From: Knufia peltigerae
Lineage: Eukaryota; Ascomycota; Eurotiomycetes; Chaetothyriales; Trichomeriaceae
Assembly (NCBI GenBank): GCA_030247855.1
Contig: JAPDRN010000113.1
Location: forward strand, 50,419 to 114,418
Direction: 5' to 3'
DNA: 64,000 nucleotides
Both the position numbers and the translations under genes were made by a program. The notes beneath the pieces were generated by a model. That model ran no database searches. It worked only from the letters and a program-made list of their open reading frames with translations, and had not been told where the DNA came from. How positions within the stretch are numbered: position 1 is the stretch's first letter; the number at the start of each line of letters is the position of its first letter. Positions 41,624 through 50,579 of this stretch are shown one piece after another.

Positions 41624-42984
41624 CGTGCCTGCAGCCCTGCAAGGAAGCGGCGCGGCGCGCCATCGAAGCCACCGTTGGACATGAACACCACATGGTCGCC
41701 ACTGCGCACGTCGGACTGCAGCTGCGCCAACAGCGCATCGGTATCGGCCACGGCATGCGCCTGTCCACGCACCGCCGCGATCACCGACGCCGCATCCCAG
41801 GCCAGCTCCGGGCGGTGCAGGAACACCACTTCATCGGCCAGCGCCAACGACGGTGCCAGTGCCTGCGCGTGGGCACCCAACCGCATTGAATTGCTGCGCG
41901 GCTCCATCGCTACCACGATGCGCGCATCACCGACCTTGGCACGCAGGCCCTCGAGGGTGGTCGCAATCGCGGTCGGATGATGGGCGAAATCGTCGTAGAC
42001 GGTGATGCCATCGTGGTTGCCGATCACTTCCATGCGGCGCTTGACGCTGCGGAAGCGCGCCAGCGCCGGGATCACCTCGGCCGGCGCGACACCCACTGCG
42101 TGCGCAGCGGCCAGCGCCGCCAGGCCATTGAGCACGTTGTGCCGGCCCAGCAGCGACCAGTGCACATCGCCCAGCGCCTGCCCGCGATGATGGACGCGGA
42201 ACGCGCTGCCATCGGCGGCCAGCAGCTCGGCATGCCATTCCAGCGCAGGGTCAAAGCCGAAGCGTTCGACCGGGGTCCAGCAGCCCATCGCCAGCACTTC
42301 GGCCAGGTGCGCGTCTTCGCCGTTGACGATCAGGCGGCCGCGCGCCGGCACGGTACGCACCAGGTGGTGGAACTGGCGCTGGATCGCCGCCACATCGGGG
42401 AAGATGTCGGCGTGGTCGTATTCGAGGTTGTTGAGGATCGCCACCAGCGGCCGGTAATGCACGAACTTGCTGCGCTTGTCGAAGAACGCGGTGTCGTACT
42501 CGTCGGCTTCGACGACGAACTCGCGGCCCTGGCCCAACCGGGCGGAGACGCCGAAGTCCTCGGCCACGCCGCCGATCAGGAAGCCGGGGGAGCGACCGGC
42601 ATTCTCCAGCAGCCAGGTCAGGATGGTGGTGGTGGTGGTCTTGCCATGGGTGCCGGCCACGGCCAGGGTGTCGCGGCCTGGCAGGACCTGCTCGGACAGC
42701 CACTGGGCGCCGGAGATGTAGCGCTGGCCGGCATCCAGGACGGCTTCCACGGCCGGGTTGCCACGCGACAGCGCGTTGCCGATCACTACCTGCCCGGCGC
42801 CCTGCGGCACGCTGTCGGCGCGGTAGCCCTGGTCCAGGGTGATGCCCAGCTGCTCGAGCTGGGTCGACATCGGCGGATAGATGGCCTGGTCGCTGCCGCT
42901 GACCGTATGGCCCAGTTCCCGCGCCAGGGCGGCCACGCCACCCATGAAGGTGCCGGCGATTGCAAGGATATGTACGCTGCTCAT
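41620..42984 (-). CDS. mpl: UDP-MurNAc:L-Ala-gamma-D-Glu-mDAP ligase
   Basis: A 454-aa murein peptide ligase recycling cell-wall tripeptide onto UDP-MurNAc. Motifs: HILAIAGTFMGGVAALAREL, P-loop GTHGKTTTT, EADEYDTAFFDKRSKFVHYR and YDDFAHHPTAI. The ATG at 42984 matches the family start; the open frame upstream lacks homology. Peptidoglycan recycling role inferred from the family. Confidence 0.96.
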   Translation of the reverse strand: MSSVHILAIAGTFMGGVAALARELGHTVSGSDQAIYPPMSTQLEQLGITLDQGYRADSVPQGAGQVVIGNALSRGNPAVEAVLDAGQRYISGAQWLSEQVLPGRDTLAVAGTHGKTTTTTILTWLLENAGRSPGFLIGGVAEDFGVSARLGQGREFVVEADEYDTAFFDKRSKFVHYRPLVAILNNLEYDHADIFPDVAAIQRQFHHLVRTVPARGRLIVNGEDAHLAEVLAMGCWTPVERFGFDPALEWHAELLAADGSAFRVHHRGQALGDVHWSLLGRHNVLNGLAALAAAHAVGVAPAEVIPALARFRSVKRRMEVIGNHDGITVYDDFAHHPTAIATTLEGLRAKVGDARIVVAMEPRSNSMRLGAHAQALAPSLALADEVVFLHRPELAWDAASVIAAVRGQAHAVADTDALLAQLQSDVRSGDHVVFMSNGGFDGAPRRFLAGLQAR

Positions 42985-43059
42985 GACCGGGGATTGTGAC
43001 CGATCACGGCTGTATAGGGCCATTGTCAGCAACAGGGTAAGGGAACCCCTACAGCCGCC

Positions 43060-43275
43060 GTGAGAAAACTCCAATCGCATGTAAGGGAATTCCCGATAGC
43101 GATGTTCTGTGAACCCGGACACAATTCAGGATGCCAGCCGCAGTACCCGAACCGGTCCTACTCCCCAAGAGGCCATCCCCAAGGGAGCTCATGCTGTGGG
43201 GGCCCTGAGCAAGCCCTTTGCTGGCACCTATGAAACGAAACAGGCCTGATCCTCGCGGACCAGGCCTGTTTTTTT
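43060..43275 (+). ncRNA. Probable orphan small RNA with strong terminator
   Basis: Both flanking genes (mpl, adk) are on the minus strand, yet the plus strand ends in a textbook terminator: AACAGGCCTG/CAGGCCTGTT stem (43239-43248, 43261-43270) and at least 7 T. Upstream are further stems: GGCCATCCCC with GTGGGGGCC (about 43168-43202) and GCAAGCCCTTTGC. No ORF with a ribosome site fits. C-rich single-stranded stretches (ACTCCCCAAG, ATCCCC) resemble those of known Xanthomonad regulatory RNAs. The 5' end is not determined. Confidence 0.55.
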
Positions 43276-43311
43276 GCGCCTGTCATGGCCGGCATCGACC
43301 GGCCAAGCGTG

Positions 43312-43875
43312 TCAGCGCTTGATCGCCGCCAGGATGCGGGCTTCGATCTCGTCGAGTTCGCCGACGCCATCGACGCGGGCCAAGGTGCCACGGCCAGCGT
43401 AGAAGTCGACCACCGGCGCGGTCTGCTCGGTGTAGACCTGCAGGCGCTTGCGCACCGATTCCGGGTTGTCGTCGGCGCGGCCCTGCTCCTGCGCACGGCC
43501 GGCGATGCGCTCGACCAGCAGTTCGGTGGCCACGTCCAGCTGCACCACGGCGTCCAGCGGCTGGCCGATCTCGGCCAGCATGCCGTCCAGCGCGTTGGCC
43601 TGGGCCACATTGCGCGGATAGCCGTCAAGGATGAAGCCCTTGGCGACATCGGCCTGGGCCAGGCGCGACTTCAGCATGCCCAGCAGGATCTCATCGGACA
43701 CCAGGTTGCCGGCATCCATCACCGACTTGGCCTGCTTTCCCAGCTCGGAGCCGGCGGCGATTTCCGCGCGCAGCATGTCGCCAGTGGAAATGTGGGCGAT
43801 CTCGAGCTTTTCCTTCAGGCGCGTCGCCTGTGTCCCCTTGCCCGAACCGGGCGGTCCCAACAGAACCAATCGCAT
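43312..43875 (-). CDS. adk: Adenylate kinase
   Basis: A 187-aa enzyme of the short-lid class: P-loop GPPGSGKGT (7-15), then ISTGDMLRAEIAAGSELGKQ, FILDGYPRNVAQANAL and RADDNPESVRKRLQVY. It balances AMP, ADP and ATP. The ATG at 43875 starts the family sequence MRLVLLGPPG. The stem-loop at 43239-43270 may also end this gene. Confidence 0.96.
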   Translation of the reverse strand: MRLVLLGPPGSGKGTQATRLKEKLEIAHISTGDMLRAEIAAGSELGKQAKSVMDAGNLVSDEILLGMLKSRLAQADVAKGFILDGYPRNVAQANALDGMLAEIGQPLDAVVQLDVATELLVERIAGRAQEQGRADDNPESVRKRLQVYTEQTAPVVDFYAGRGTLARVDGVGELDEIEARILAAIKR

Positions 43876-44011
43876 TGACCTGACTCCAACGTGTTGAAAA
43901 TAAAGAAGGTTCGCGACCCGGACGGTCCGGTATCGCTGCACCGCAATAGCGCCACTTTAGCGCATCCGGGTAATGTCCCTGCAATGTCCCCTTCCCTGAG
44001 CAGGTAGAAGC

Positions 44012-45268
44012 ATGCGCAATGGCACCCTCCTTTACGCCCAGTCCGGCGGCGTCACCGCCGTCATCAACGCCACTGCCGCAGCGGTGATCGAACAGGCCCG
44101 CGCCAAGGGAATCAAGGTCCTGGCCGCGCGCAACGGCATCCTTGGCGCCCTGCGCGAGGAGCTGATCGACACCAGCAAGGAGAGTGTTGCGGCCATCCGC
44201 GCCCTTGCCCACACCCCCGGCGGCGCGTTCGGCTCGTGCCGGGTCAAGCTGAAATCGCTGGAGGCCGACCGTGCCCGTTACGACCGCCTGCTGGAGGTTC
44301 TGCGCGCCCACGACGTGCGCTGGTTCCTCTACAACGGCGGCAACGACTCGGCAGATACCGCCCTGAAGGTGTCGCAGCTGGCAAAAAGCTCCGGCTACGA
44401 CCTGACCTGCATCGGCGTGCCCAAGACCATCGACAACGACCTGGCGGTGACCGACACCTGCCCCGGCTTCGGCTCGGCCGCCAAGTACACGGCCGTGTCC
44501 GTACGCGAAGCGGCGTTGGACGTGGCGGCCATGGCCGAGACCTCCACCCGCGTCTTCATCTACGAGGCAATGGGCCGTCACGCCGGCTGGCTGGCCGCGG
44601 CCGCCGGCCTGGCCGGTACCAGCGAGGACGACGCCCCGCACATCATCCTGCTGCCCGAGCGCGCCTATGACGAGGCCGCGTTCCTGGCCAAGGTCAAGGC
44701 CGTGGTCGCACGCGTGGGCTACTGCGTGGTGGTGGCGTCGGAAGGCATCGCCACCGCCGATGGCCGTTTCGTCGCCGACGCCGGCGGCGGCAAGGACTCC
44801 TTCGGCCATTCGCAGCTGGGCGGCGTGGCCGCGCATCTGGCCGGGCGGGTCAAGGACCAGCTGGGGCTGAAGGTGCACTGGGCCCTGCCCGACTACCTGC
44901 AGCGATCGGCCCGCCACCTGGCCAGCAAGACCGACTGGGAACAGGCCCAGGCGGTGGGCAAGGCGGCAGTGCAGCTGGCGCTGAAGGGCCGGAACGGGGT
45001 GATGCCGGTGATCGTGCGCAGCAGCGATGCGCCGTATCGCTGGAAGATCGAAGCCGCACCGCTGTCGAAGATCGCCAACCATGAGAAGAAGATGCCGGCC
45101 AGCTTCATCCGACGCGATGGCTTCGGCATCACGGCCAAGGCGCGGGCCTACCTGCAGCCGTTGATCAAGGGTGAAGCACCGTTGCCCTACGGTAGCGATG
45201 GCCTGCCGAAGTACGTGACGCTGAAGAACGTCGCGGTGAAGCAGAAACTGCCAGCATTCGAAGGCTGA
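44012..45268 (+). CDS. pfp: PPi-dependent 6-phosphofructokinase
   Basis: A 418-aa reversible phosphofructokinase using pyrophosphate. AQSGGVTAVINATAAAVIEQ is the N-terminal phosphate site. The segment reads NGGNDSADT where ATP-using enzymes have GGDGS; an acidic or Asn-Asp pair here marks PPi use. PKTIDNDL (catalytic Asp) and YEAMGRHAGWL follow. It probably replaces ATP-PFK in these organisms. hppA and ppa are nearby. Confidence 0.93.
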   Translation: MRNGTLLYAQSGGVTAVINATAAAVIEQARAKGIKVLAARNGILGALREELIDTSKESVAAIRALAHTPGGAFGSCRVKLKSLEADRARYDRLLEVLRAHDVRWFLYNGGNDSADTALKVSQLAKSSGYDLTCIGVPKTIDNDLAVTDTCPGFGSAAKYTAVSVREAALDVAAMAETSTRVFIYEAMGRHAGWLAAAAGLAGTSEDDAPHIILLPERAYDEAAFLAKVKAVVARVGYCVVVASEGIATADGRFVADAGGGKDSFGHSQLGGVAAHLAGRVKDQLGLKVHWALPDYLQRSARHLASKTDWEQAQAVGKAAVQLALKGRNGVMPVIVRSSDAPYRWKIEAAPLSKIANHEKKMPASFIRRDGFGITAKARAYLQPLIKGEAPLPYGSDGLPKYVTLKNVAVKQKLPAFEG

Positions 45269-45273
45269 CCCCT

Positions 45274-45370
45274 AAAGGGGACGGAGGGGATTAAGTCGTA
45301 TACGCCCCTCCGTCACCTCCACCAGCGTCAGCAGTGGGTCGGATACGTCTTAATCCCCTCCGTCCCCTTT
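45274..45370. repeat. Long interrupted palindrome related to the one after hemL
   Basis: 27-nt arms (45274-45300 and 45344-45370), one mismatch, carrying GGGGACGGAGGGGATTAAG. The 43-nt loop contains a further partial copy (CCCCTCCGTC). It lies between the pfp stop and the DUF488 start. Confidence 0.88.
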
Positions 45371-45384
45371 TCAGGAGGAATGCC

Positions 45385-45774
45385 ATGGCGTTGCGTGTTG
45401 TTCGACTTGGCTCAGCGCGCGCGGCCGGTGAAGGCCTGCGTATCGGCACCGTGCGGCGCCCGCCGCGCGGTGTGCCGCGCAGCGAGTTCGCGAAGCAGGA
45501 CTGGTACGACGTCTGGTTTCCTACGCTGTCTCCCAGCGCGGAGCTGGTGAAACAGGCGCACGAGGCGAAGACCGCCGCCGACTGGACGGCGTTCTTCCGC
45601 CACTACAAGGCCGAGATGAAGGCGCCTGATGCGGCGCATGCGCTGGATCTGCTGGCCGCACTGTCGCAGCACAGCGACATCGCGGTGGGCTGCTATTGCG
45701 AGGATGAGACGCACTGCCACCGGTCGGCACTGCGCGAGCTGCTGGTGGCGCGTGGGGTAAGGCTTGCGGATTGA
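45385..45774 (+). CDS. DUF488 family protein
   Basis: A 129-aa protein with the C-terminal motif CYCEDETHCHRSALRELL and an N-terminal RVVRLGSARAAGEGLRIGTV, characteristic of DUF488 (a possible nucleic-acid-related fold with a Cys/His cluster). The ribosome site AGGAGG (45373-45378) fixes the ATG at 45385; an open extension upstream runs through the palindrome and is not used. Function unknown. Confidence 0.88.
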   Translation: MALRVVRLGSARAAGEGLRIGTVRRPPRGVPRSEFAKQDWYDVWFPTLSPSAELVKQAHEAKTAADWTAFFRHYKAEMKAPDAAHALDLLAALSQHSDIAVGCYCEDETHCHRSALRELLVARGVRLAD

Positions 45775-45782
45775 TCGCGGGG

Positions 45783-45846
45783 TTGCCGACCAGCGGCCGG
45801 CACTACCCCGGTCTCCCTTCCAGTAGATCCACGCCATGCGTGGATG
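45783..45846. repeat. Inverted pair of SMAG palindromes
   Basis: 45783-45806 is minus-oriented (GTAG head, TGCCGGCCGC-type arms). 45823-45846 is plus-oriented (GTAG, ATCCACGC/GCGTGGAT). They lie between convergent genes. Confidence 0.88.
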
Positions 45847-45853
45847 CTTGGCC

Positions 45854-46357
45854 TCAATTGCAGGCCTTGCCTTCCATCTGCAGCTGCGCGGCGAACATCG
45901 TCACCTGCGGGATCTTGCCGGCGGCGGCCTGCTTCTTGGCTTCTTCCAGATAGATGCGCGACTGTCCCTGACCATCCAGCGCCTGGGCGTTGTTCACCGG
46001 CAGACGCCATACGCGCACCACCGCCTGCTGCGCCGGGCAGGCCGCATTCGGAACGCGGATCACATCATTGAGCTTCCAGCCCTTGTCGGCACTCGGCTGT
46101 GCCTTGGCGTAGTCGACAAAGCGGGCGCGCGGCTGGCACTGCTCGCTGGTGCGCACCGCCGAGAAACGATAGGGCTCCGCGGCCTGGCCGGTGAACGCGC
46201 CTTCCAGGCGGGCACAGGCTTCGGGAATCTGCCGCAGCGTATGCACCGCGCCGACCGCCTGCGGTGCACCGACCGCGCGCTGCAGTTCGGGTGTTTCCGC
46301 CGCGAAGGCAGGCATGGCCGGGGCCAGAACGGCAAGCATCAACAGGGACAGGCGCAT
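45854..46357 (-). CDS. Uncharacterised secreted protein
   Basis: A 167-aa protein with signal peptide (MRLSLLMLAVLAPAMPAFAA). The mature part has ELQRAVGAPQAVGAVHTLRQ, PEACARLEGAFTG, QCQPRARFVDY and NAACPAQQAVVRVWRLPV. Four cysteines suggest two disulfides. GGAG precedes the start at 46357. Conserved-looking but no family recognised. Confidence 0.72.
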   Translation of the reverse strand: MRLSLLMLAVLAPAMPAFAAETPELQRAVGAPQAVGAVHTLRQIPEACARLEGAFTGQAAEPYRFSAVRTSEQCQPRARFVDYAKAQPSADKGWKLNDVIRVPNAACPAQQAVVRVWRLPVNNAQALDGQGQSRIYLEEAKKQAAAGKIPQVTMFAAQLQMEGKACN

Positions 46358-46663
46358 GGGGATTCTCCGACAGGACTGCGCGCAGGCTTGCAGAGGTTGG
46401 CTTAACGGGGTGCAAAGGTGGTGATGGGGTCGACGGATATGGCGTCGGTGCAGCAGCCGCTGCGCTCGCTGGGCGCGGCCCGGCGCTACCATCCGGGCGC
46501 GGGTGCACGCATACTGCGAACACCAGGGAATGCTGAACACCGCCATACGTCGGACGACCACCAAGGTCGGTACGGGTTGGTTCCAGGCTGCAGCCCGTCG
46601 TCCCCCTCGTGGTGCAGTTCATCGCCACTGGATGCTTGTCCATCCATTCTGCGGAGGGGTCTA
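46358..46663. other. Intergenic region before hppA, no gene seen
   Basis: 306 bases between divergent genes. It contains a degenerate SMAG-like GCCCGGCGCTAC near 46470-46482. No ORF with a ribosome site was found; the hppA promoter presumably lies in the last 150 bases. Confidence 0.6.
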
Positions 46664-48498
46664 ATGCTGGAACGTCACGGGCTGTCATTGGCGCTGGGCT
46701 GCGCCATTCTCGCGATCCTGTACGGAATCGTCTCGGCGCGCTGGATCCTGCGCCAACCCACCGGCAATGAACGCATGGTCGCCATCGCCACGGCCATCCA
46801 GGAAGGCGCGCGCGCCTACCTCAACCGTCAGTACCTGACCATCGGCATCGCCGGCGTGGTGCTGTTCGTGCTGGTCGGCATCTTCCTGAGCTGGTACACC
46901 GCGATCGGCTTCGCGGTCGGTGCGGTGCTGTCCGGCGCAGCGGGCTACATCGGCATGAACGTGTCGGTGCGCGCCAACGTACGCACTGCAGAGGCCGCGC
47001 GCCATGGCATCAGCGCGGCGATGGATGTTGCCTTCCGCGGCGGTGCGATCACCGGCATGCTGGTGGTCGGCCTGGGCCTGCTCGGCGTGGCCGGCTACTA
47101 CGCACTGCTGCTGCGGCTGGGCCTGCCGATGGAACAGGCACTGCATGCACTGGTCGGCCTGGCCTTCGGTTCATCGCTGATCTCGATCTTCGCGCGTCTG
47201 GGCGGCGGCATCTTCACCAAAGGGGCCGATGTCGGCGCCGATCTGGTCGGCAAGGTCGAAGCGGGCATTCCCGAGGACGACCCGCGCAACCCGGCGGTGA
47301 TCGCCGACAACGTAGGCGACAACGTCGGCGACTGCGCCGGCATGGCCGCCGATCTGTTTGAAACCTATGCGGTCACCGTGATCGCCACCATGCTGCTGGG
47401 CAGCCTGATGCTGGCCGAGGCCGGCGCCAATGCGGTGCTGTATCCGCTGGTGCTGGGCGGCGTGTCGATCATCGCTTCGATCATCGGCGCGCTGTTCGTC
47501 AAGGTGAAGCCCGGCGGCTCGATCATGGGCGCGCTGTACAAGGGCGTGATCGTCTCCGGTGTGCTGGCAGCGATCGCGTTCTATCCGATCACCACAGGAC
47601 TCATGGCAGACAACGTGCATGGCCCTGTCGCACTCTACGGCTGTGCATTGATCGGCCTGGTGTTGACCGGCCTGATCGTATGGATCACCGAGTACTACAC
47701 GGGCACCCAGTACAAGCCGGTGCAGCACGTGGCGCAGGCCTCGACCACCGGCCACGGCACCAACATCATCGCCGGCCTCGGCATCTCGATGAAGTCCACC
47801 GCGCTGCCGGTGATCGCCGTCTGCGTGGCGATCTGGGGCGCACACGCGCTGGCCGGTTTGTATGGCATCGCCATCGCCGCCACCGCAATGTTGTCGATGG
47901 CGGGCATGATCGTCGCACTCGATGCCTACGGGCCGATCACCGACAACGCCGGTGGCATCGCCGAGATGGCCGAGCTGCCTTCGGAGATCCGCGACATCAC
48001 CGATCCGCTCGATGCGGTGGGCAACACCACCAAGGCGGTCACCAAGGGCTATGCCATCGGCTCGGCAGCACTGGCCGCGCTGGTGTTGTTCGCCGACTAC
48101 ACGCACAACCTGCAGGCGGCCAATCCCGGCCAGGAGTTCCGCTTCGACCTCAGCGACCACACGGTGATCATCGGTCTGCTGATCGGCGGCCTGATTCCCT
48201 ACCTGTTCGGCGCGATGGCGATGGAAGCGGTCGGTCGCGCGGCCGGCGCGGTGGTGGAGGAAGTGCGGCGGCAGTTCCGCGAGATCCCCGGCATCATGCA
48301 GGGCACCGCCAAGCCGCAGTACGACAAGGCGGTGGACATGCTGACCCGCTCGGCGATCCGCGAAATGATCGTGCCGTCGCTTCTGCCGGTGGCCGTGCCG
48401 GTGGTGGTCGGCCTGCTGCTGGGGCCGCGCGCGCTGGGCGGCCTGCTGATCGGCACGATCGTCACCGGGCTGTTCGTGGCCATTTCGATGACCACCGG

Positions 48499-48537
<39 letters not shown>

Positions 48538-48691
48538 TGGCCACTTCGGCGGCAAGGGCAGCGAAGCGCACAAGGCGGCGGTGACCGGCGACACCGTGGG
48601 TGATCCGTACAAGGACACCGCCGGCCCGGCGATCAATCCGCTGATCAAGATCATCAACATCGTGGCGTTGTTGCTGGTGCCGCTGTTGTAA
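46664..48691 (+). CDS. hppA: Membrane-bound H+-translocating pyrophosphatase
   Basis: A 675-aa integral membrane pump with about 16 TM helices that uses PPi hydrolysis to move protons. The catalytic loop reads IFTKGADVGADLVGKVEAGI, then EDDPRNPAVIADNVGDNVGD. The segment AVGNTTKAVTKG has Lys after GNTT, the signature of the K+-independent, H+-pumping class (K+-dependent forms have Ala). The ATG at 46664 follows GGAGGGGT. A strong hairpin follows the stop. Confidence 0.96.
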
Positions 48692-48696
48692 TGACT

Positions 48697-48728
48697 CCAT
48701 TGAGCCGGGCCCCTGCCCGGCTCAATGG
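48697..48728. terminator. Strong hairpin after hppA
   Basis: Perfect 14-bp arms (CCATTGAGCCGGGC and complement) with a CCCT loop, 5 bases after the stop. There is no T tract, so it is a stabilising 3' hairpin or a factor-assisted terminator. Confidence 0.65.
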
Positions 48729-48926
48729 ATGTGCCGGATCAGCAAACAGCCGAGCATGGACTCGGCTCCACATGCATCACTCGGCGGCACCCGCTCGGAC
48801 TGGCGCCGATAGCGCCGATGCTGTCGCAGATGGCCGATGGTTGCCACGCATCGGTCTGCGGCCATGATCGGCGACCAGGTTGATAGCCAATCGATAGGGA
48901 TAGGCACGCGGCCTAGCGACGTATTG

Positions 48927-49400
48927 CTACAGACAATTGATCAACCCTTCATAGACTGTCGCCGTCGTGCCGGGCAGCGCCACGTCGATCGCGCCCCGCG
49001 CAGGCACAGCCTCCAGCGCCCCCAGAAGATCCACCAGCCGTGTTCCGGCGGCCAATGGCAGCGGGCAGGAGAAGCTTTGCAGGTCGACCTCGATCCCCCC
49101 GCCCTTGCCAACCCATGCCGTACTGCCGGCAAAGGTCCAGATGCAGCTGGCGACCACCCCGGCTGCCTGGTGTACCGAACAACGCAGGCGCATCGCCCGC
49201 AGGTTGCCGTACTCACCCTCGCAGAACGTATCGCCACAGACGTCATCAAAACCCTGTACCAACGCCTTCTCCACCGCCAGGAAACGCTGCCAGCCGGCAG
49301 CCTGGCTGGGAAACAGCCGTGCATCGACGTAGGCGGGGGTAGCCTGGGCTGCCCCGTTCAGTAGCAACCCGCCCAGCAGGATCCATCGCAGCGCGCGCAT
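48927..49400 (-). CDS. Cys-rich secreted protein, tandem paralogue 3
   Basis: A 157-aa protein with signal peptide (MRALRWILLGGLLLNGAAQA). The mature part shares with its two upstream neighbours the pattern FDxxCGDTFCEGEY, LRCSV, ASCIWTF, SFSCPL and a final INC, six cysteines in matching order. Probably a disulfide-braced periplasmic or secreted protein. Last of three genes; its start overlaps the stop of paralogue 2 by one base. No family name recognised. Confidence 0.8.
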   Translation of the reverse strand: MRALRWILLGGLLLNGAAQATPAYVDARLFPSQAAGWQRFLAVEKALVQGFDDVCGDTFCEGEYGNLRAMRLRCSVHQAAGVVASCIWTFAGSTAWVGKGGGIEVDLQSFSCPLPLAAGTRLVDLLGALEAVPARGAIDVALPGTTATVYEGLINCL

Positions 49401-49891
49401 CAGCGGTTCCTCCCTGCAGTGCCGGCGCCACGCAGGCACTGCGGCAATACATCGAACAGGCCGGTCGTGGTCCCCGGCAAGGTCGCGTACAGACCGTCCG
49501 GCCCATCCAGCGCAGCGTGGAAGGCCTCCACCGGTACGCCGGGCTGCAGATCCACCTCGCAGACCCATCGACCATTGTCGACCAACACCTCGCCGCCCTC
49601 TGGGTCGATCCCCAGCTCGCTGGCAGCGATCACCCAGACGCAGCGCTGCACGGTGCCACTCGCCAACGCCACCGCACAGCGGAACTGCATCACCCGATAG
49701 TTGCTGTAATCCCCTTCGCAGTAGGTGTCGCCACAAAGACCGTCAAACGCATGCATCAGGCCCCCTTCCAAGGTGTAGAAGCGATCCCAGTTCGCTTCGC
49801 TGGCAGGGAAATCGACCAGATCAACGTGATCACGCTGGGCAAGCGTGGGCGGGGCGACCACAAGCAGAGCCGTCAACAGAAGGCACCTCAT
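49400..49891 (-). CDS. Cys-rich secreted protein, tandem paralogue 2
   Basis: A 163-aa protein with signal peptide (MRCLLLTALLVVAPPTLAQ). It carries FDGLCGDTYCEGDYSNYRVM, FRCAV, QRCVWVI, WVCEVDL and PQCL: six mature cysteines in the same order as paralogue 3, and the same ATLPGTTTGLFD-like C-terminal motif (ALPGTTATVYEG in paralogue 3). Its start overlaps paralogue 1 by 4 bases. Confidence 0.8.
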   Translation of the reverse strand: MRCLLLTALLVVAPPTLAQRDHVDLVDFPASEANWDRFYTLEGGLMHAFDGLCGDTYCEGDYSNYRVMQFRCAVALASGTVQRCVWVIAASELGIDPEGGEVLVDNGRWVCEVDLQPGVPVEAFHAALDGPDGLYATLPGTTTGLFDVLPQCLRGAGTAGRNR

Positions 49892-50394
49892 GACAGGCAC
49901 TCCTGCAACAGCTCCATCAGCGAGGACTGCTGTCCCGGCCATGGGTTGAACAGCCTTCCTGACCGACCCGGCCTGAGCTCCAGGTGATCGAACCACACCT
50001 GTACCGGAAGGCCCGCTGGCACCGGCAGTTCGCAGGACCAGCTTGATCTGGTCGATGACAGCTCGCCGGTCAACGGGTGCACCGTATGCGAGCTTGCTGC
50101 GACATAGAAGCTGCAGTGGCTGACCGTATCGGAAGCAGTTTCAACGGCACAGTTCAGCCGCAGCGGCGAATAGTTATCGAAGGGGCCGAGACAAAAGAAT
50201 TCCGGGCAGAGTTCACGGAACTCCTCCAGGAGTTCACGCTCCAGATCGTGGAAGGGCGAATCTCCCGGGGCCAGCCCCGGCCAGGGGCGCTTGCCCAGTT
50301 CAATGAAGCGTGGATCGGCACTCGCTGGCGCCGCCAGCAGGGCCAAGCCCGAAAACAACAGGAAGGCGCCGCAGCACCAGGCTCTCCAGGGCAT
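49888..50394 (-). CDS. Cys-rich secreted protein, tandem paralogue 1 (diverged)
   Basis: A 168-aa protein with signal peptide (MPWRAWCCGAFLLFSGLALL). The core is diverged: FRELCPEFFCLGPFDNYSPL replaces the CGDTFCEG motif, but six mature cysteines remain in register (LNCAVE, SHCSFYV, WSCELPV, QECLS). The first gene of the three, and the most different one. It runs divergently from ppa. Confidence 0.78.
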   Translation of the reverse strand: MPWRAWCCGAFLLFSGLALLAAPASADPRFIELGKRPWPGLAPGDSPFHDLERELLEEFRELCPEFFCLGPFDNYSPLRLNCAVETASDTVSHCSFYVAASSHTVHPLTGELSSTRSSWSCELPVPAGLPVQVWFDHLELRPGRSGRLFNPWPGQQSSLMELLQECLS

Positions 50395-50579
50395 GACGAA
50401 ACTCCTCGGAATGGACCTCCAGCCTGCGCCGCCCAGCCCGCCGCGGCCCATCGGCGAAGGCCACTCGGGCGGGTCGGCCGCCCTCCCGGCCGAAGGTCAG
50501 CCCTCCCCTACCCTGCACAGCGACCGGCAAAGGCATAAAATGGCGAGCTATCCGTCTACACCCCCACCTGGAGCACACC

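Noticed and set aside
42985..43122. N-terminal extension of mpl in frame
   Set aside because: The extra residues lack similarity to the family, and the normal start MSSVHILAIAGT lies at 42984.
43140..43240. Possible tRNA
   Set aside because: No cloverleaf, TTC-A arm or CCA-compatible end could be formed. The structure fits simple stem-loops ending in a terminator.
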